DNA of 64,000 nucleotides from positions 64,246,052 through 64,310,051 of the forward strand of contig NC_057815.1 in NCBI RefSeq assembly GCF_910594005.1. Reading direction: 5' to 3'. Below are positions 23,321 to 36,500 of this stretch, in pieces. The notes beneath the pieces were generated by a model. The model did not search any database, had not been told where the DNA came from, and saw nothing but the letters and a program-made list of their open reading frames with translations. The position numbers were made by a program, and so were the translations under genes. Position 1 is the first letter of the stretch; every line of letters starts with the position of its first letter. The DNA comes from Cervus elaphus (Eukaryota > Chordata > Mammalia > Artiodactyla > Cervidae).

Positions 23321-25354
23321 ATGTTGCCAAATTTTTCTTCTTGTATGAAAAGGGCTACACTCCTGGAGCCACTTGACTTTGTAATTCTATTTTACTGCTT
23401 ACTTCTAAATTATAGGAATGCATTTGCTCATTTTAACTACATTTAATGCATATGCACTATCACCCTGCTACTATGTTATTACCTGGAGATACTTTCAAAG
23501 CATCTATTATTTCACTTAGTTGTGCATGAAAAGCTATGTGATAGAGTCAAGAGAAACACAAAGAATGAAAATTAAGGATTACTGGATCCTCATTAAATGA
23601 CATATCCATGCTCAAATAATGATTCATTTTTATTTTTAATTAAAGCAGGTAAACACAGATTTGCTGTGTCAATGTTCATTTTTCTTGGTTCTTTTGTGTC
23701 TGTCTTAGCATCACATTTCCTGGTGCCAGAAAGATAACCTGGAGGCAGGGAGGTAAAGCACAACAGAAGGGCACATTCCCCTGGGGTGTATTTCTTCCCG
23801 CTGAGTAAATGACTACATCAGCAAGTTCCCTTATAAAATTCTCCATTCTTAGAGGTAAATGGGTGGCCCCCATACACTCACCCAAAATAAGAGTAAGAGA
23901 AGTCTTTCCTCTTGTCTAAATGCCAAGTCAAGCAGCTGCTTTCAGATCAGAAACAGTACTTGGTTGTATCTATAATAAAATACGTCTGATGAAATAAGGC
24001 TGCATCACTAGTAATTTAGCTTAAATAAAAGGAAAACTTTTTTCAGAAGTGAAGACAACAATTTATCTAGTCTTCTGGCATTGCTACTTCAACATCTTTC
24101 TTTGTACGCCTTCTAATTTTCCACATCTTGAAAGGTAAGGCATTCCCCGCTCACCTTGGTACCTGATCTCCAGGCCCTCGGAGCTCCTGGTTATTCTTAC
24201 TTCCCCTGTTTTGTTGACTTCTATGGCTCGGATATCTATTCAGAAATCCCAAACCCCATGTAGATGTTCTGTTCTTATCTGTTTAGTTAATCATGGCAAA
24301 AAAAAAAAAAAAAAATGTGCTTCTTTTATGTGTGTATTTCATGGCACATATAATAACAAAACCTCAAAATAAAATCTTTAAATTATTGTACCTCAATTCT
24401 GATTTGAATTACATCTAATATTTGCTTTAATTCTTTATGTTACTAGTATCTCATTATTTTGGGCTTTCTTTTCCAATTTTTTTCTTTCATAATGCTTTAT
24501 GGTCTATTAGCTGAATTACCTTAGGATATTTTCTTCTTCGTTCTACAGGGGTTTTAACATCTTTGATACTGATGACTGAGATGCTATTCTCTTTTTATTT
24601 TTATGCAATATTTTAAAGATTTTATACTAGCATTTTTTTTCTGTAGTGCAAAGAAAGATCTTTTCACACCTTTTTACCCCCAATAAACTACTCATATGAC
24701 TTGATCTTGGATGCTGTCTCACAAATTATGATCATGTAGAGTGCAGGTTCTGACCCATTTTCCAGTTTCTAGAACCTACAGTCCCACTAACACCCATGCT
24801 ACCAACACTTCTAGCTCTTTGCCACTTTGGAAAGAGAGGCAGTTAAAACCTAAATTCCAGAATTATGCTGTTGCCAAATTTTCTTCTGTTTTCACTTCTG
24901 CTGACAAAGATGTACTTTAGTGAATATTTCAAAATTCAACATGTCTCTACTAATGACACCCCTCACACCATCGTCTTTGCCTGTTTTTCTTGAGATGAGA
25001 TGTCTGGGAAAGAAAAATGCCCTAGGTCACTGTATAGTTAAATATCCTTTAAAAAAAGGTGATTTTTTTTTTTTTTGGATACAGACTCTGGATTCCTGAA
25101 TGTAGTCTGTCATAATGGCTTTAAGTTCTGTCCTATGTTTTGACTCAATTCATGTCTATATTCCTTAGTTAGGAGCAGTTAATCACCTTCAAAAAATTCT
25201 GGATGAAGACTATCTGTCAGCTTTAACTTCAGTGTTTCTTTGGTCTATTTCTTTTCCCCCGTATCTTTTTTTGAAAACTTAATAGAACATTGGGAAAGAC
25301 TGGTTTCTCTCCCAATAAATAAATGGCTAAAAATACTTTAAAATGGAAGTCTAT
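23321..25354. other. Intergenic, nothing recognised
   Basis: No exon or clear repeat. There is an A-run of about 18 at 24299-24316 and a T-run near 25062-25076. Confidence 0.4.
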
Positions 25355-25640
25355 TCTATTTTATTTTTAAAAACAATTTATTGAAATATAGTTGTTTTAC
25401 AATGTTGGGTTAGTTCCAGGGGTAGAGCAAAGTGACTCAGTGATGCCTATATACATATATGTATATGTGTGTATATATATATCTATATATGTATTTACAT
25501 TTACATTCATATTCTTTTTTAGATTCTTTCCCATTATAGGTTATTACAAGATATTGAGTATAGCTCCCTGTGCCATACAGTAGGTCCCCTTTGGTTGTCT
25601 ATTTTATGTATAGTAGTGTGTATATTTTAATCCCAAAGTC
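25355..25640 (-). repeat. L1 3' UTR fragment, antisense
   Basis: Antisense artiodactyl L1 3' UTR: aaacaatttattgaaatata, gttgttttacaatgttgggt, a tatata run at 25445-25490, then gatattgagtatagctccct and gccatacagtaggtcccctt. Confidence 0.7.
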
Positions 25641-25960
25641 TATTTTAAATCTTAGAAAACTCTGAAAGCAATATGCTATACAAATTAGAAGGAGTTGCAA
25701 CATAGATAGATATCGATGATCAACAGATGGGAAGTGAGAGTACATTCAGATTTCTGAATTAGGCACCCTGATATATTAAGTTACCATAGACCTATAGATT
25801 GACAACAGATCTATAGAGCTGGCAATCAAAATGGGAAGAAATAGAATATACAAGTTGTGGGAAATAATTCAGATGCCATCATTTGGTGCTTGAGTTGACT
25901 TTGAGATACTTTAATGGAGAAATCCAAGAGTTAAAGAGATGGATCTAATATTTAAGAGAT

Positions 25961-26168
25961 TTGTTGTTGCTGTCTAGTCGCTAAATTGTGTCTGATTCTT
26001 TTTTGACCCCATGGACGCCCACCAGGTTCCTCTGTCCATGGGATTTCCCAGACAAGAATACTGGAGTAAGTTGCCATTTTCTTCTCCAGGGAATATTCCT
26101 GACCCAGGGATCGAACCAATAACTCTTGCATTGGCAGGCAGATTCTTTACCACTAAGCTAACAGGGAA
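25961..26168 (-). repeat. Bov-tA SINE, antisense, with target-site duplication
   Basis: Complete copy from ttgttgttgctgtctagtcg to cactaagctaacagggaa. The flanking repeats aatatttaagagatt and aatatttaggagatt differ at one base. Confidence 0.93.
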
Positions 26169-27719
26169 ATATTTAGGAGATTAGCTTCAGATTAAATAAA
26201 TATTTTAAATTTGGAAAATAAATGAATAAAATAACATTATCCATGAGATGCCTATGGAATTGAAAGTATGTTTAAATAGATAACAGGATGTTGGAGAAAT
26301 AGTCAAACTAAACTTTGACTACATCCATAAGTAAGTTATGTAGTTAATTTGATGATAAAATTGTACAAAAATGGATATACTTAATGAAAATTATCTTGGA
26401 TGGCTTTTAAAGGAAAAACAGAAGTCTTAAATGAGCTCAAAATATATTTTGGACAATAGCTTTATTTTTACAATAAATTTATGTCTACTATAGATTAATT
26501 TGAATTAATGTATCCCATATTATGCTTAAGAATTTCCCGTTTGCTAAATTGTTTGATAAATTGTTTCAATAATTTATCTAGATGTCCTCCAAAACATATG
26601 CAATCCAGAAATACAGTTGCTTCATCTCTGAACCATGAAACTATCATATAGGAGATTTGAAAACATAGATATCTCTAACATGGTTGCCATATGTATTAAT
26701 AGAGAATTATATTACTGTTGAAATACAAGTAATCATCATTATTATTATTATAATTATTATTTTCATTAGGAAGTATAGTGTAGTTTTTAATAGCACAAGT
26801 TCTAAAGTCTTATTTTCTGATTCTCAGTGTAATCTCTTCCAGATTTTATGACCTTTGGTAATTTATACTAACTTCTGAATTTCTCTTTGTTTTATCTGTA
26901 ATAAAAATATCTCTCTCAAGTTTACCATAGGTTCAAATGAAATAATCTTTGTAAAATACCTAGAACATTGTATAGAACATTGTCTTAGATTCACACAATA
27001 TTGTATACCTGAACAATCCTATAAGAGATCAAAGACTAGATTAAGGACCAGGGAATACATGACACAAAAGAAGATTTTTCCCTATTGATTTTTAGCACAA
27101 CAGAGGCAGACTCTATAATGGTAAGCAAAGCAATATTTTAATGTTACAAATTAAAAACAATATCAAGCTTCAGATTCACAGGACCTGAAGCCTCTTCCCT
27201 CTAGTTCACTTTAGTAAATAAATATAACAAGGCAGGGTAAACTGATGTTATCTAGGGTAGAGTTTTAGGTATAAGTGAAACCTGACAAAGAGAGGTTTCC
27301 CTGCTAAGTTAAAATGACTTTTCACTTAGAATCTGAGTTTAATAATTCTAAAATTCCAAGGCAAAATTAGTCAATTGTTTTCTTAGACCAAGTTCTGCTC
27401 ATGGTTGAATAGAGTATTTCAAGAAGGCAAATAAAATATAAATCAATTACCAGAAACACATTGAATATCTACTATGAGCAATGAATTCTATGAAGCAAAG
27501 ATTAGATAAAATTCACTCCTATTATTATGTAGCAGAATTAAGATTAACTCCTATTCTCAAGTAGAAGTTTATAATCCAGTTGAAGAATAAAATACATACT
27601 AAAAATATTGGTAAGAGTATAAGATTTAAAAAAGTATAAGATAATAAGTGATAAACATCAAATAGATTTAGCTAAGTAAATTGAAATTAAATTGAACTCA
27701 ATATCTTATTTCAGTGATG
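26169..27719. other. Intergenic; MIR at 26768-26990
   Basis: Mostly anonymous AT-rich DNA with an (att)n tract at about 26735-26762 and one MIR, listed separately. Confidence 0.4.
26768..26990 (+). repeat. MIR SINE
   Basis: Sense copy with recognisable head (agtatagtgtagtttttaat), middle (atgacctttggtaatttata) and 3' half (gttcaaatgaaataatcttt, aaatacctagaacattgtat). Confidence 0.7.
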
Positions 27720-28025
27720 AACTTCACAGACATAATATTTGTGAAAGAAGCAAGATGCAATTAGTATATACTACATAATTCTATTATACCAAGATCAAGA
27801 TCAGAGAGAAGTAATTGTAGTACTAGAAGTCAGAACAATGGTTACTACAGGAGTAGACATTGTTAAGCATAAAGCATTAGGAAGCCTTCTGGGTTGGTGG
27901 TAAGGATGTATCAGCTGATCATGGGAGTGGTTACATGGGTATATATAGATGCCAGACTTAGCTGTACTCTGAAGTTTTGTGAATTTTGCTAAATTTATAG
28001 TAAATTTGAACTAAAAATAAATTTT
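27720..28025 (+). repeat. L1 3' end reaching the next OR exon
   Basis: Diverged sense L1 3' UTR: ataattctattataccaaga, agtcagaacaatggttacta, gtggttacatgggtatatat, tgaattttgctaaatttata. It ends within about 10 nt of the predicted splice acceptor of the receptor gene. Confidence 0.55.
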
Positions 28026-28031
28026 AAATTT

Positions 28032-28033
28032 AG
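28032..28033 (+). other. Predicted 3' splice site of OR coding exon
   Basis: attttaaatttag followed by aaag, 43 nt before the ATG. A weak polypyrimidine tract, so this is the least certain acceptor of the set. Confidence 0.35.
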
Positions 28034-28076
28034 AAAGTCAAGATCAAACAAGAGAATTCCACTCCTGTATACATTA

Positions 28077-29021
28077 ATGCCAAGTTTCCATAACTCCACT
28101 TTGCCAACTTTCCTCTTGACTGGCATCCGTGGACTTGAATGGGCCCACACTTGGATCTCCATCCCATTCTGCTGCCTTTATTTGACTGCCCTCTCTGGAA
28201 ATACTTTGATCCTGTTCATAGTCCTCACTGAGCCAAGCCTCCACGAGCCAATGTACTACTTCCTGTCCATGTTGTCCACCACCGACATTGGCTTATGCAT
28301 CTCACCACTGGTGACAGTACTGGGAATCTTCTGGGTCAATGCCCGGGAAATCAGCTTCAATGCTTGCTTATCACAGATGTTCTTCATTCACCTCTTCACT
28401 TTCATGGAATCTTCGGTGCTCCTGGCTATGGCCTTTGATCGTTTTGTGGCCATTTCTAACCCCCTGAGATATGCTACCATTCTAACGCACACAAGGATTG
28501 GACAGATTGGTCTAGCAGTCATCACCAGGGGGACAGTCATTCTGACACCACTAGTCCTGCTTCTTAAACGTCTATCATTCTGCCATAGTCATGAGCTCCA
28601 TCACTCCTACTGCTTCCACCCTGATGTGATGAAGCTCTCGTGTTCAGATACAAAGATCAATAGTGTATTTGGACTAACTGCAATTATCTCTACTGCTGGG
28701 GTGGACTCTGTCTTTATCCTGCTTTCCTATGTCTTGATCATTTGCTCGGTTCTCAACATTGCATCCCCAGAGGAGAGGAAGAAGGCCTTCAGCACCTGCA
28801 TTTCTCATATCACTGCTGTGGCCATACTCTACATCCCTTTGATCAGCCTGTCTTTTGTTCACAGATTTGGAAAACATGCTCCATCCTATGTGCCCACACT
28901 CATTGCTAATGTATACTTGCTCATCCCTCCTGTGATGAATCCCATCATCTATAGTGTAAAAACAAAGCCAATTCAAAAAGCTATGCTCAAACTTTTATGT
29001 TTCAAGGGAACACATCTTTAA
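28077..29021 (+). CDS. Olfactory receptor, family 51 (OR51F-like), intact
   Basis: Class I odorant receptor GPCR of 314 aa, normal for the family. The ATG at 28077 is the only sensible start, although its context is weak (T at -3). Features: N6-S-T glycosylation site; LHEPMYYF at 55-62; C97 and C179 disulfide pair; AMAFDRFVAIS at 118-128; LKRLSFC at 163-169; HHSYCFHPDVMKLSC at 175-189; KKAFSTC at 235-241; MNPIIYSVKTK at 287-297. Two family-conserved positions differ: the N-terminal PGLE reads RGLE (residues 18-21), and the helix 8 KTKQIRKA reads KTKPIQKA. Both are in signatures kept by the other intact copies, so function could be affected, but the frame is fully open. Closest relatives in the window are the 54 kb gene and the 37 kb pseudogene (shared ISNPLRYA or RGTVILTP). 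It probably signals through Golf in olfactory neurons. Confidence 0.95.
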   Translation: MPSFHNSTLPTFLLTGIRGLEWAHTWISIPFCCLYLTALSGNTLILFIVLTEPSLHEPMYYFLSMLSTTDIGLCISPLVTVLGIFWVNAREISFNACLSQMFFIHLFTFMESSVLLAMAFDRFVAISNPLRYATILTHTRIGQIGLAVITRGTVILTPLVLLLKRLSFCHSHELHHSYCFHPDVMKLSCSDTKINSVFGLTAIISTAGVDSVFILLSYVLIICSVLNIASPEERKKAFSTCISHITAVAILYIPLISLSFVHRFGKHAPSYVPTLIANVYLLIPPVMNPIIYSVKTKPIQKAMLKLLCFKGTHL

Positions 29022-29569
29022 CAATTCTGCTATCATAGATATCTATTTCAAAGTCAATGAAGATTTATCACAAATTGGAGTTATAAACATGCAATTTTAC
29101 AGTCCAGTGGAGCTAGATATTATCCAATTCACTTATCTCCATGATTTAGTCAATCCCACCTAAGGCAATCTTACCTATTACTCCACTAAAATATGAATTC
29201 ATAATCTCACTATCTCTCAGTTAGGCTAATTTTACAGATAACTAACCAAATTCCTTTCTATACTGCTATTTCTGCCCCCAAACACCCATCATTCACTTTG
29301 AAGTAATTTTCCAAATAGCTGAATCAGTTTGTATTAGAATATAAAAACAAACCAAAAAGCATCTCTTTCATGGTTATTCCTCTTACACCAACTAAATGAA
29401 GAAGAAACTCCTGTCTGTGATTCCTCCACAATTCTGGTTCAACTTTCCTATGAAGTTTAATCCATCTTTTTCTCTCTTCACATATTCTGCAATTCTAAGA
29501 AAATCAGTCTGATAAATGCTCTGTCATGGACATGCAACTTTCCTAATGGTGTGTTTTACTGTTTACTCC
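29022..29569. other. Downstream flank, nothing recognised
   Basis: Anonymous DNA after the stop codon. Confidence 0.4.
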
Positions 29570-29905
29570 ACTTCAATCCTGACAACTCCAACTCCAACTT
29601 GAAACTCTACTGATATCTCAAGGCTCCTCTTTAAATATCTTCTTCATTAAATTTTTCATGATTATTTCGGTGACATCTGATCTCTTCTTCCCATAATTTG
29701 CCTTTTGAGTGCTTTATCTGTATACTTTTTGCCTTTAAATGTTTTGACTATACATTTGTATATAATTATTATACTTTCCACAAGGCTATAAATTCCCTAA
29801 ATTAAAAAAAATGCCTTAATTTTCTTTGAAACTTCTACACCACATAGAAAAATATCTCTCACAGAGCAGACATAGTGACAATTGTTGAGTTGAACTGAAC
29901 ATAAT
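29570..29905 (+). repeat. L2 LINE 3' end
   Basis: Diverged sense L2 3' end: ctcaaggctcctctttaaat, tttatctgtatactttttgc, ccacaaggctataaattccc, ending acaattgttgagttgaactg. Confidence 0.5.
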
Positions 29906-31438
29906 AGACTATCAAATTGTCCTTCTGAACAATTCCAGTGATAAGTTATTCAATTCAATGTTTGGCATGTATAACATAAGAAATTGCTCTTATAACTTAT
30001 CCCAGTTTTTCTGCCTGTGTTATCTAGTAATTGATCAGTTCTGAATTTCTCAATCATATAGAGAAAGGGTTACTTTGGAACTTGAGATTGCACTCTCAGG
30101 AACTGATCCCAGTTTCCGTAAAGCTCAAATTGACTAAGAATAATTTAAGCCATTTAAAAAAAATTGAATGTGTTTTCCAGAACTGCTATGAGGTACGTTT
30201 GGAAATTTTTTCCAATGTCAGAGACAAAAACTTATAAACCATCTTTAAATGCTCACTTTCCTTTTGCTTCTGCATGCAATGAATCTGTATTTCTTGACTG
30301 TCCTAATACCAAAATATCTCTTTCATCTCCATCTACAACACTTAACTTTCTACACTAAATCTTGGCTTCCTTTTAAGTTTATAGGGCTCTAACATTGTCC
30401 CTTTTCCTCCTGTTTTCTGTCAAGTAGTCAAAAAAAAACTTTGCAAATGGCTTTTGAATTAAAATTTAGTTATACAAGAAATATTAATAAATATATTCCC
30501 ACTAATAAAAGATTTTATAGAAAAAGCCAAAGTCCTCCTTGATATAGTCCCTCAAGTTCCACCTTCCCCATAGGTAACCACTGCATGAATTTTATTTTTA
30601 TCCTTCGTTATTTATGCATGTGTACTCATAAACATAGAAAAAATAAAATGTAAAGCAAATTTTTTCATTTGTATTTCAGACAGTACTTTCCTAGGGATGT
30701 TCTGCCTGTTATTTCAAGAACTACATAAAACCAAGTAGAGAAATTTGCCGTTGCCCAGAATTCCTCTCTCTCACTCTTCCTTTGTATCTCCTATTCAACA
30801 CATTCCTAGGTATAGCTCAGTGTGGTTTCAAACCTCATTGTCTATTTCTGTATATGTCTGTAGTATCTATTTGGTAAATTAACAATGAGCTGCTACTTTG
30901 TATAGACATAGAAATGCTTCAAAATGCTATCTTGAAGATTTATTTCCCCAGTCTCAGTTAAATACCCTTCCGCAATTATTCTAACTCATTGCCAATCAAT
31001 GCCCTGGATTTGCTAGTCTGATCGGTCCCACTCTACTTCACTCTCTCTCTTCTTCGCAGACGATGATAAGATAATGGCACACTACGCCATCTGAGATATT
31101 ACCAGCTCAGAGTTTTGCAGTCACAGAAGTAGAACAAATAAAACTAAGGACATGGCCATCCCAAATGACATTCTTATTCATTTTCCAGTCGTAACATGCA
31201 CCTAGTATCTCTAATACTAGTATCTCTAATAAAACAGACTTTAGAATGGATATTGAGACTATAAATGTGAACAAGATTAGCTTCTTACTTTAAGTGAGCT
31301 ATTGCTTAGTAACGAATATAATTTGCAAAGATGTAGTTGCATTAAAATGCTTATTATAGATGTTCCTGCTTTCCAGGAGACATAGTAAAAGACATAAACA
31401 TTGACAATTCAATTTACAAAGAACATTAAATAGCAATT
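29906..31438. other. Intergenic, nothing recognised
   Basis: AT-rich DNA. No exon, RNA gene or assignable repeat seen. Confidence 0.4.
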
Positions 31439-31450
31439 CTACTTTATTAC

Positions 31451-31727
31451 GGAGAAGGCAGTGGCACCCCACTCCAGTCCTCTTGCCTGGAAAATCCCAT
31501 GGATGGAGGAGCCTGGTGGGCTGTAGTCCATGGGGTCGCTAAGAGTCAGACACGACTGAGCGACTTCACTTTCACTTTTCACTTTCATGCATTGGAGAAG
31601 GAAATGGCAACCCACTCCAGTGTTCTTGCCTGGAGCATCCCAGGGACAGGGGAGCCTGGTGGGCTGCCATCTATGGGGTCACACAGAGTCGGACACGACT
31701 GAAGTGACTTAGCAGCAGCAGTAGCAG
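31451..31727 (+). repeat. Bov-A2 SINE, full-length dimer with target-site duplication
   Basis: Two Bov-A monomers (ggagaaggcagtggcacccc and ggagaaggaaatggcaaccc) joined by the cttcactttcacttttcact linker and ending in a (cag)n tail. The direct repeat ctactttatta lies at 31439-31449 and at 31728. Little divergence, so a young insertion. Confidence 0.96.
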
Positions 31728-32029
31728 CTACTTTATTATAACCATGGTATGAAATCACAAACCATGATACAGAAGTCGATAAGAATAAGCAAAACAAAAA
31801 TGATAGGAGCAAGTTAAAATAAGAAATAATAATGTAGCATATTAATTGAATTAATAATTCAGTGGGAATGCTGTATCCACTATATACAATTTTAACTGAC
31901 ATTCAAATTTTAAAGAAAATACCTCTTGTCTGTAATATATTCCCCAAAGGCCTTTCCACAGGATTGTAATACAGGGCTAGATACATATTGATGGATGGGC
32001 ATCTTGTTAAAAATTACAGATCCCTGGTT
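31728..32029. other. Intergenic, nothing recognised
   Basis: Short anonymous AT-rich segment. Confidence 0.4.
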
Positions 32030-32520
32030 CATCCATACAGTGGTTGCTAAGAAGAGCTATCAAGCCACAAAAGACATTGAGGAACCTTAAATGGATACTA
32101 TAAAGTGAAAGTAATCAATCTGAAAAGGCTACGTATTATATAATTCCAACTATATGACATTTTGGCAAAAGGTAAAACCATGGAGACAAGAACTTAGGGG
32201 GAGGGAAGGATGAATAGATGGAGCAGAGAGAACTTTTAGGCAATTAGATACTATGATGGTGAACACATGTCATTATACATTTGTCAAAATATGTACCATG
32301 AACCACGCCAATAATGAATCCTAATGTAAACTATGAACATTGAATGATAATGGTATGTCAGTGTTGGTTTATTTTTATTTTTTTTCTATTTTTTTTAGTG
32401 CTGGTTTATTGATTGCAACAATTATATCACTTTGGTGAGGGATGTTGATGATGGGGGAGGCTGTGCATGTGTTGGAGTGGGATGTATATGGCGTTGTGTA
32501 ATTCCACTTAATTTTTGTAA
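32030..32520 (+). repeat. Old L1 3' UTR, split by a SINE
   Basis: Sense 3' UTR: tatataattccaactatatg, tactatgatggtgaacacat, cctaatgtaaactatgaaca, ggtgagggatgttgatgatg. The final bases (tatgaaactaaaactgctct) appear at 32856-32880 after the inserted SINE. Confidence 0.75.
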
Positions 32521-32524
32521 ATAA

Positions 32525-32842
32525 TTGTTGAAACTTATTTTTAGCTGTGCTGGATCTTCGTTGCTGTGTGGGCTTTTCTCTAGTTGGAGCAAGCAGGGGC
32601 TGCTCTCTAGCTGTGGTGCATGGGCTTCTCACTGTGGTGACTTCTCCTGTTGAGCAGCACAATCTCTAAATTGCATGGGCTTCAGTAGTTGTGGTTCCTG
32701 GGCTCCAGAGCACAGACTCAGTAGTTGTGATGCATGGGCTTAGTTGCTCCACAGCATGGGGGATCTTCCCGAACCACAGATGGAACCCGCATCTCCTGCA
32801 TTGGTGGGCAGATTCTTTACCACTGAGCCACCATGGAGGTCC
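32525..32842 (-). repeat. CHR/ART2-type long tRNA-Glu SINE, antisense
   Basis: Antisense element with tttttagctgtgctggatct, gctgtgtgggcttttctcta, gcatgggcttagttgctcca, and the reversed tRNA head ttaccactgagccaccatgg. Near-identical ttc(c)acttaattttt strings on both sides look like a target-site duplication inside the L1. Confidence 0.8.
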
Positions 32843-32894
32843 TTCACTTAATTTTGATATGAAACTAAAACTGCTCTAAAATAATCAAAATCTA

Positions 32895-33070
32895 GGGATT
32901 TCCCTGGCTCCAGTGGTTAAGACTTTGCCTTCCATTGTAGGGGATTTGTGTTTGACCTCTGGTCAGGGAGCTAAGCTGCCACCTGCCTTGTGGACAGAAA
33001 ACTGAAAACATAAAACAGAAGCAATGTTGCAACAAATTCAATAAAGACTTCAAAAAAATTAAAAACAAAA
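32895..33070 (+). repeat. CHR-type SINE
   Basis: Sense copy: gggatttccctggctccagt, ctctggtcagggagctaagc, then gttgcaacaaattcaataaa and an A-rich tail. Confidence 0.8.
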
Positions 33071-33331
33071 TCTACAAAAATTCACCCTCCTTCAAGCCCC
33101 CTCCAGAATATATTATTTTACCAGTTATGGCTTAAGCATCTATATTTATAATAAGATGCCTCAGGTATATCTCAAAGTTAGCAGCTTGGGGAGCCACTGA
33201 GATATAACAGGATGCAACAAGGTGTTGTACCATATCTGTGGTTTATTCGTTATCTCCAATCTAAATTTATTTGTTTTGATGTCTACCTGTGAAGGAAAAT
33301 TTAAATCTTCCTCTATGTGAAATGTGTGCTG

Positions 33332-33545
33332 TGTGATAAGTCACTTAAGTCGTGTCTGACTCTGGGCAACCCTATAGACTGTAGCCAACCAGGCTCCTCC
33401 GTCCATGGGATTCTCCAGGCAAGAACGCTGGACAGGTTGCCATGCCCTCCTCCAGGTGATCACCCAACCTAGGGATCAAACCCGAGTCTCCTGAGTACCC
33501 TGCATTGCATGCTGATTCTTTACCACAGAGCCACTGGGGAAGCCC
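33332..33545 (-). repeat. Bov-tA SINE, antisense
   Basis: Reversed copy from gataagtcacttaagtcgtg to accacagagccactggggaagccc, with a small internal duplication near ctgagtaccctgcattgcatg. Confidence 0.9.
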
Positions 33546-36500
33546 TGTCTGTGGAATAACTGGATAAAATCCTATTATAGGAGGATAATATTTTTTCTTC
33601 TCCAAAGCATGCATGGCAACTGTATTTGCACACTTGTCTTGTTTATTCAATGTTTATATTTTCCTGTCATATAATTTCAATATCAATCATCATAAGTCAA
33701 AAAGAAAACAACCTCAGCAATTGTAGTACACTAAACAGTATGGGAAAGCAAGTCAATTTAGGCATGCAGAGTGACTCTGAAGAACAAAGGCAAAACAAGC
33801 AAACACAACTGGCCGGAAAGATCCCTTAGGAATAGGATTTTCTGATGGGTAAATGACTCTCCCGAGAGTGGGTTCTTCATAGAGAACCTCTACTCTGGGA
33901 ACTGAAGGAGATCACATAGCCCTGTCTCTTCCTCACCCTCTTCACTTGACGTAAGTGCAAGGGCATCAGAGAGACATGGATGTGTATTAATGTTGGAAGG
34001 TTTGTGTGGGCTCATTTTGCTGTAAGAGATTTGGCTTCTTCAGGGGAAGTATTTTAAAGAGGAAATTATAATAGCCATGCAAACAAAAGATGTTGTACAA
34101 TTGCCTTTGATTTAAGAATTTACTGCAGGATGTGCTCCTGAAACTATCACAACATTGTTAATCGGCTGTATTCCGTTACCTGAAAACAATAAAATAGCAT
34201 TTTATTGTTTTCAGTGCAGCTTAGAAATAAAGAACAGATATTCTTTCCAATGTACTGAATCTCCAATCTGAAAAATTTATAAACAATGAAATTCTGAAAA
34301 TCAAAAAGTAATCCAGGTTATGTGGTCAATTTGAAAACTGACTAGGAGTCCTTAGAAAAGAAATCTAAAATATATTACTCATGGTACTGAACATGGAGAG
34401 TTCAGATAGCCCAAAAAGCTGAATTTCAGTCATCAATATATAATTCTGCCATGAAAAGTGAGATTTGATTTCTTGAAGTGAAAATATTGACTATGGGATA
34501 TCTGGGGTCATATGCTCAAATCCTAGTGTTGAGCTTCTAAGAGATAAATAATTTATCCAAAACTAATAGTGATTTATTCATAGTAGAGCATGAAAGTTTC
34601 ATTAGTATCTTCCTTGTAACAATATTGTTCCATTCAGAATAACAGACTATAATACTCTTCACGAGATCAAGATATTCAAGCCAGACTGATATCAAAGAGA
34701 TGCATTTGAAGTCACTTAACTTAGGTTAAATACGCCAGCAATGACTATGAAAATGAATAGAACTAATTTTTAATATTTTAGCTCAAATCTATGATTCCAG
34801 CAGATCTCATTATACAATGTTAATCTTACCAGTCATCTTCATAATTTAGCATGTAAGCAAATAATGCTTTTTCATCTCCCTTGAATGTTGATAAGGAAAT
34901 AAGTTTTAAGTAGAACAATAAAAATCAGAACATACACAAAAAAAATCTATCAAAGCACCAAGTGTTTGAAATGCTAATGTCTATGCATTTACATTACTAT
35001 TTAGAGACAAAGAAAGATGACAGCATATGGCTGTTGAAGAAAAAAGTCACATGAATACTTGACATTTTAGTAATCCACATATATATGTAACATAAAAGTT
35101 TATTTATTTAATGTTATTCTACCAATTTTACCACCATCAAGAAGCATTAGTATGTACCATGGTGGAATTTAACAAATTTTGAATATACCAAGATGGAATT
35201 CAAAGCCTAGCTTTTCCATTGTATGAAATATTACAAAATTTATTTCTCTAATTTTTACTTTCCTGGATGAAAAGCCTGAGTCTTAAAAACAATATGATTT
35301 TCAAATTAAATGAGATTCTTCACTTAAAGAGCTAAATAACAGGCCTGATATACTGTGGAATTCTATAAATGATAGGTCTTAACTTCCTTTCAAAGTAACT
35401 CTAACTACTATCATCTCCAATTTACCAATGAGAAAATGTTATCAAGAATATTATGTCCTCTGATTTCAAAATTTTTACATATTAATTTTTCATGATGCCA
35501 GAAAACTGAGTGAGAAACTGATTTAATTTTACTTAATATACCTTTCTGTCAAATAATTATAAAATTAATAGAACATGAGTCACCTTATATCGTGACAGTA
35601 GCCATTCCATAGTCAATAAAATAGGCACTTGAATTTTTCTGTATGTGGAGCCCTTTTAGAATCTGTCATATATTTAAGATACTAAGTAATGTCCATAACC
35701 ATGTACCAGTGAAGTCTTTTTAAATTGAAACTGCATAGAATAAGAAAAAAATCACGGAGATGACTAATTCAATCAGCTTAATATATTAACATTGAATAAC
35801 AAGACCAAAGACACGTGGCTATTCTGAACAAAAATTGAGCAGCCTCAGATGTAAGATATGTTAGGATCTCAGTAGCCTATAAGAATAGGAATAAAATTTG
35901 AGACTGGAGACCAATAATAGCTGGGGATTAAAAATAAAAGTAGTCACAAGAGGCATCTCAAACTAAGATTTGGAGCCAAAAATGTTTCAGTCACTAAGGC
36001 AGTAAAATCATGTAGGAATAACACAGCTATAGGAGTATATTCTCCAAATTAAGTGGTTCGAGAATCATGTTTCCAATATTTATGAGTGACCAATGGAATT
36101 CCAGTCAATGACTGGGACTATGAGAAAGTCATCCAATCCTCAAGAGGCAAAGAGAAGAAAATTAAGAATATATACAGCACCACCAGATTGACTTAGTGAG
36201 GATCTTAGCAAGAGTTTGCAGTACATAAGGGGACTAGATCAGAGTTAAGTCAATATGAGAAAGGAAAAAAAACCCCATTCAGGACCTAACTTACATAACA
36301 AAAAATCTACTGGTGGAACTGGAAGTTCAAATATGTTGTTTACTTTGAGGAAGCCAGACTCTGTAAGGGTATTGTTCTGAGACTGTAGGCAAGTAAAGGG
36401 TGGCAATAATTGCAACAAGACTGGGCTGAAGAGGGAGTATCTAATACCAGGGATCTGCACACCCTGCTCTCAACCCTGGAATTTAGTACAGTTGCCTCTG

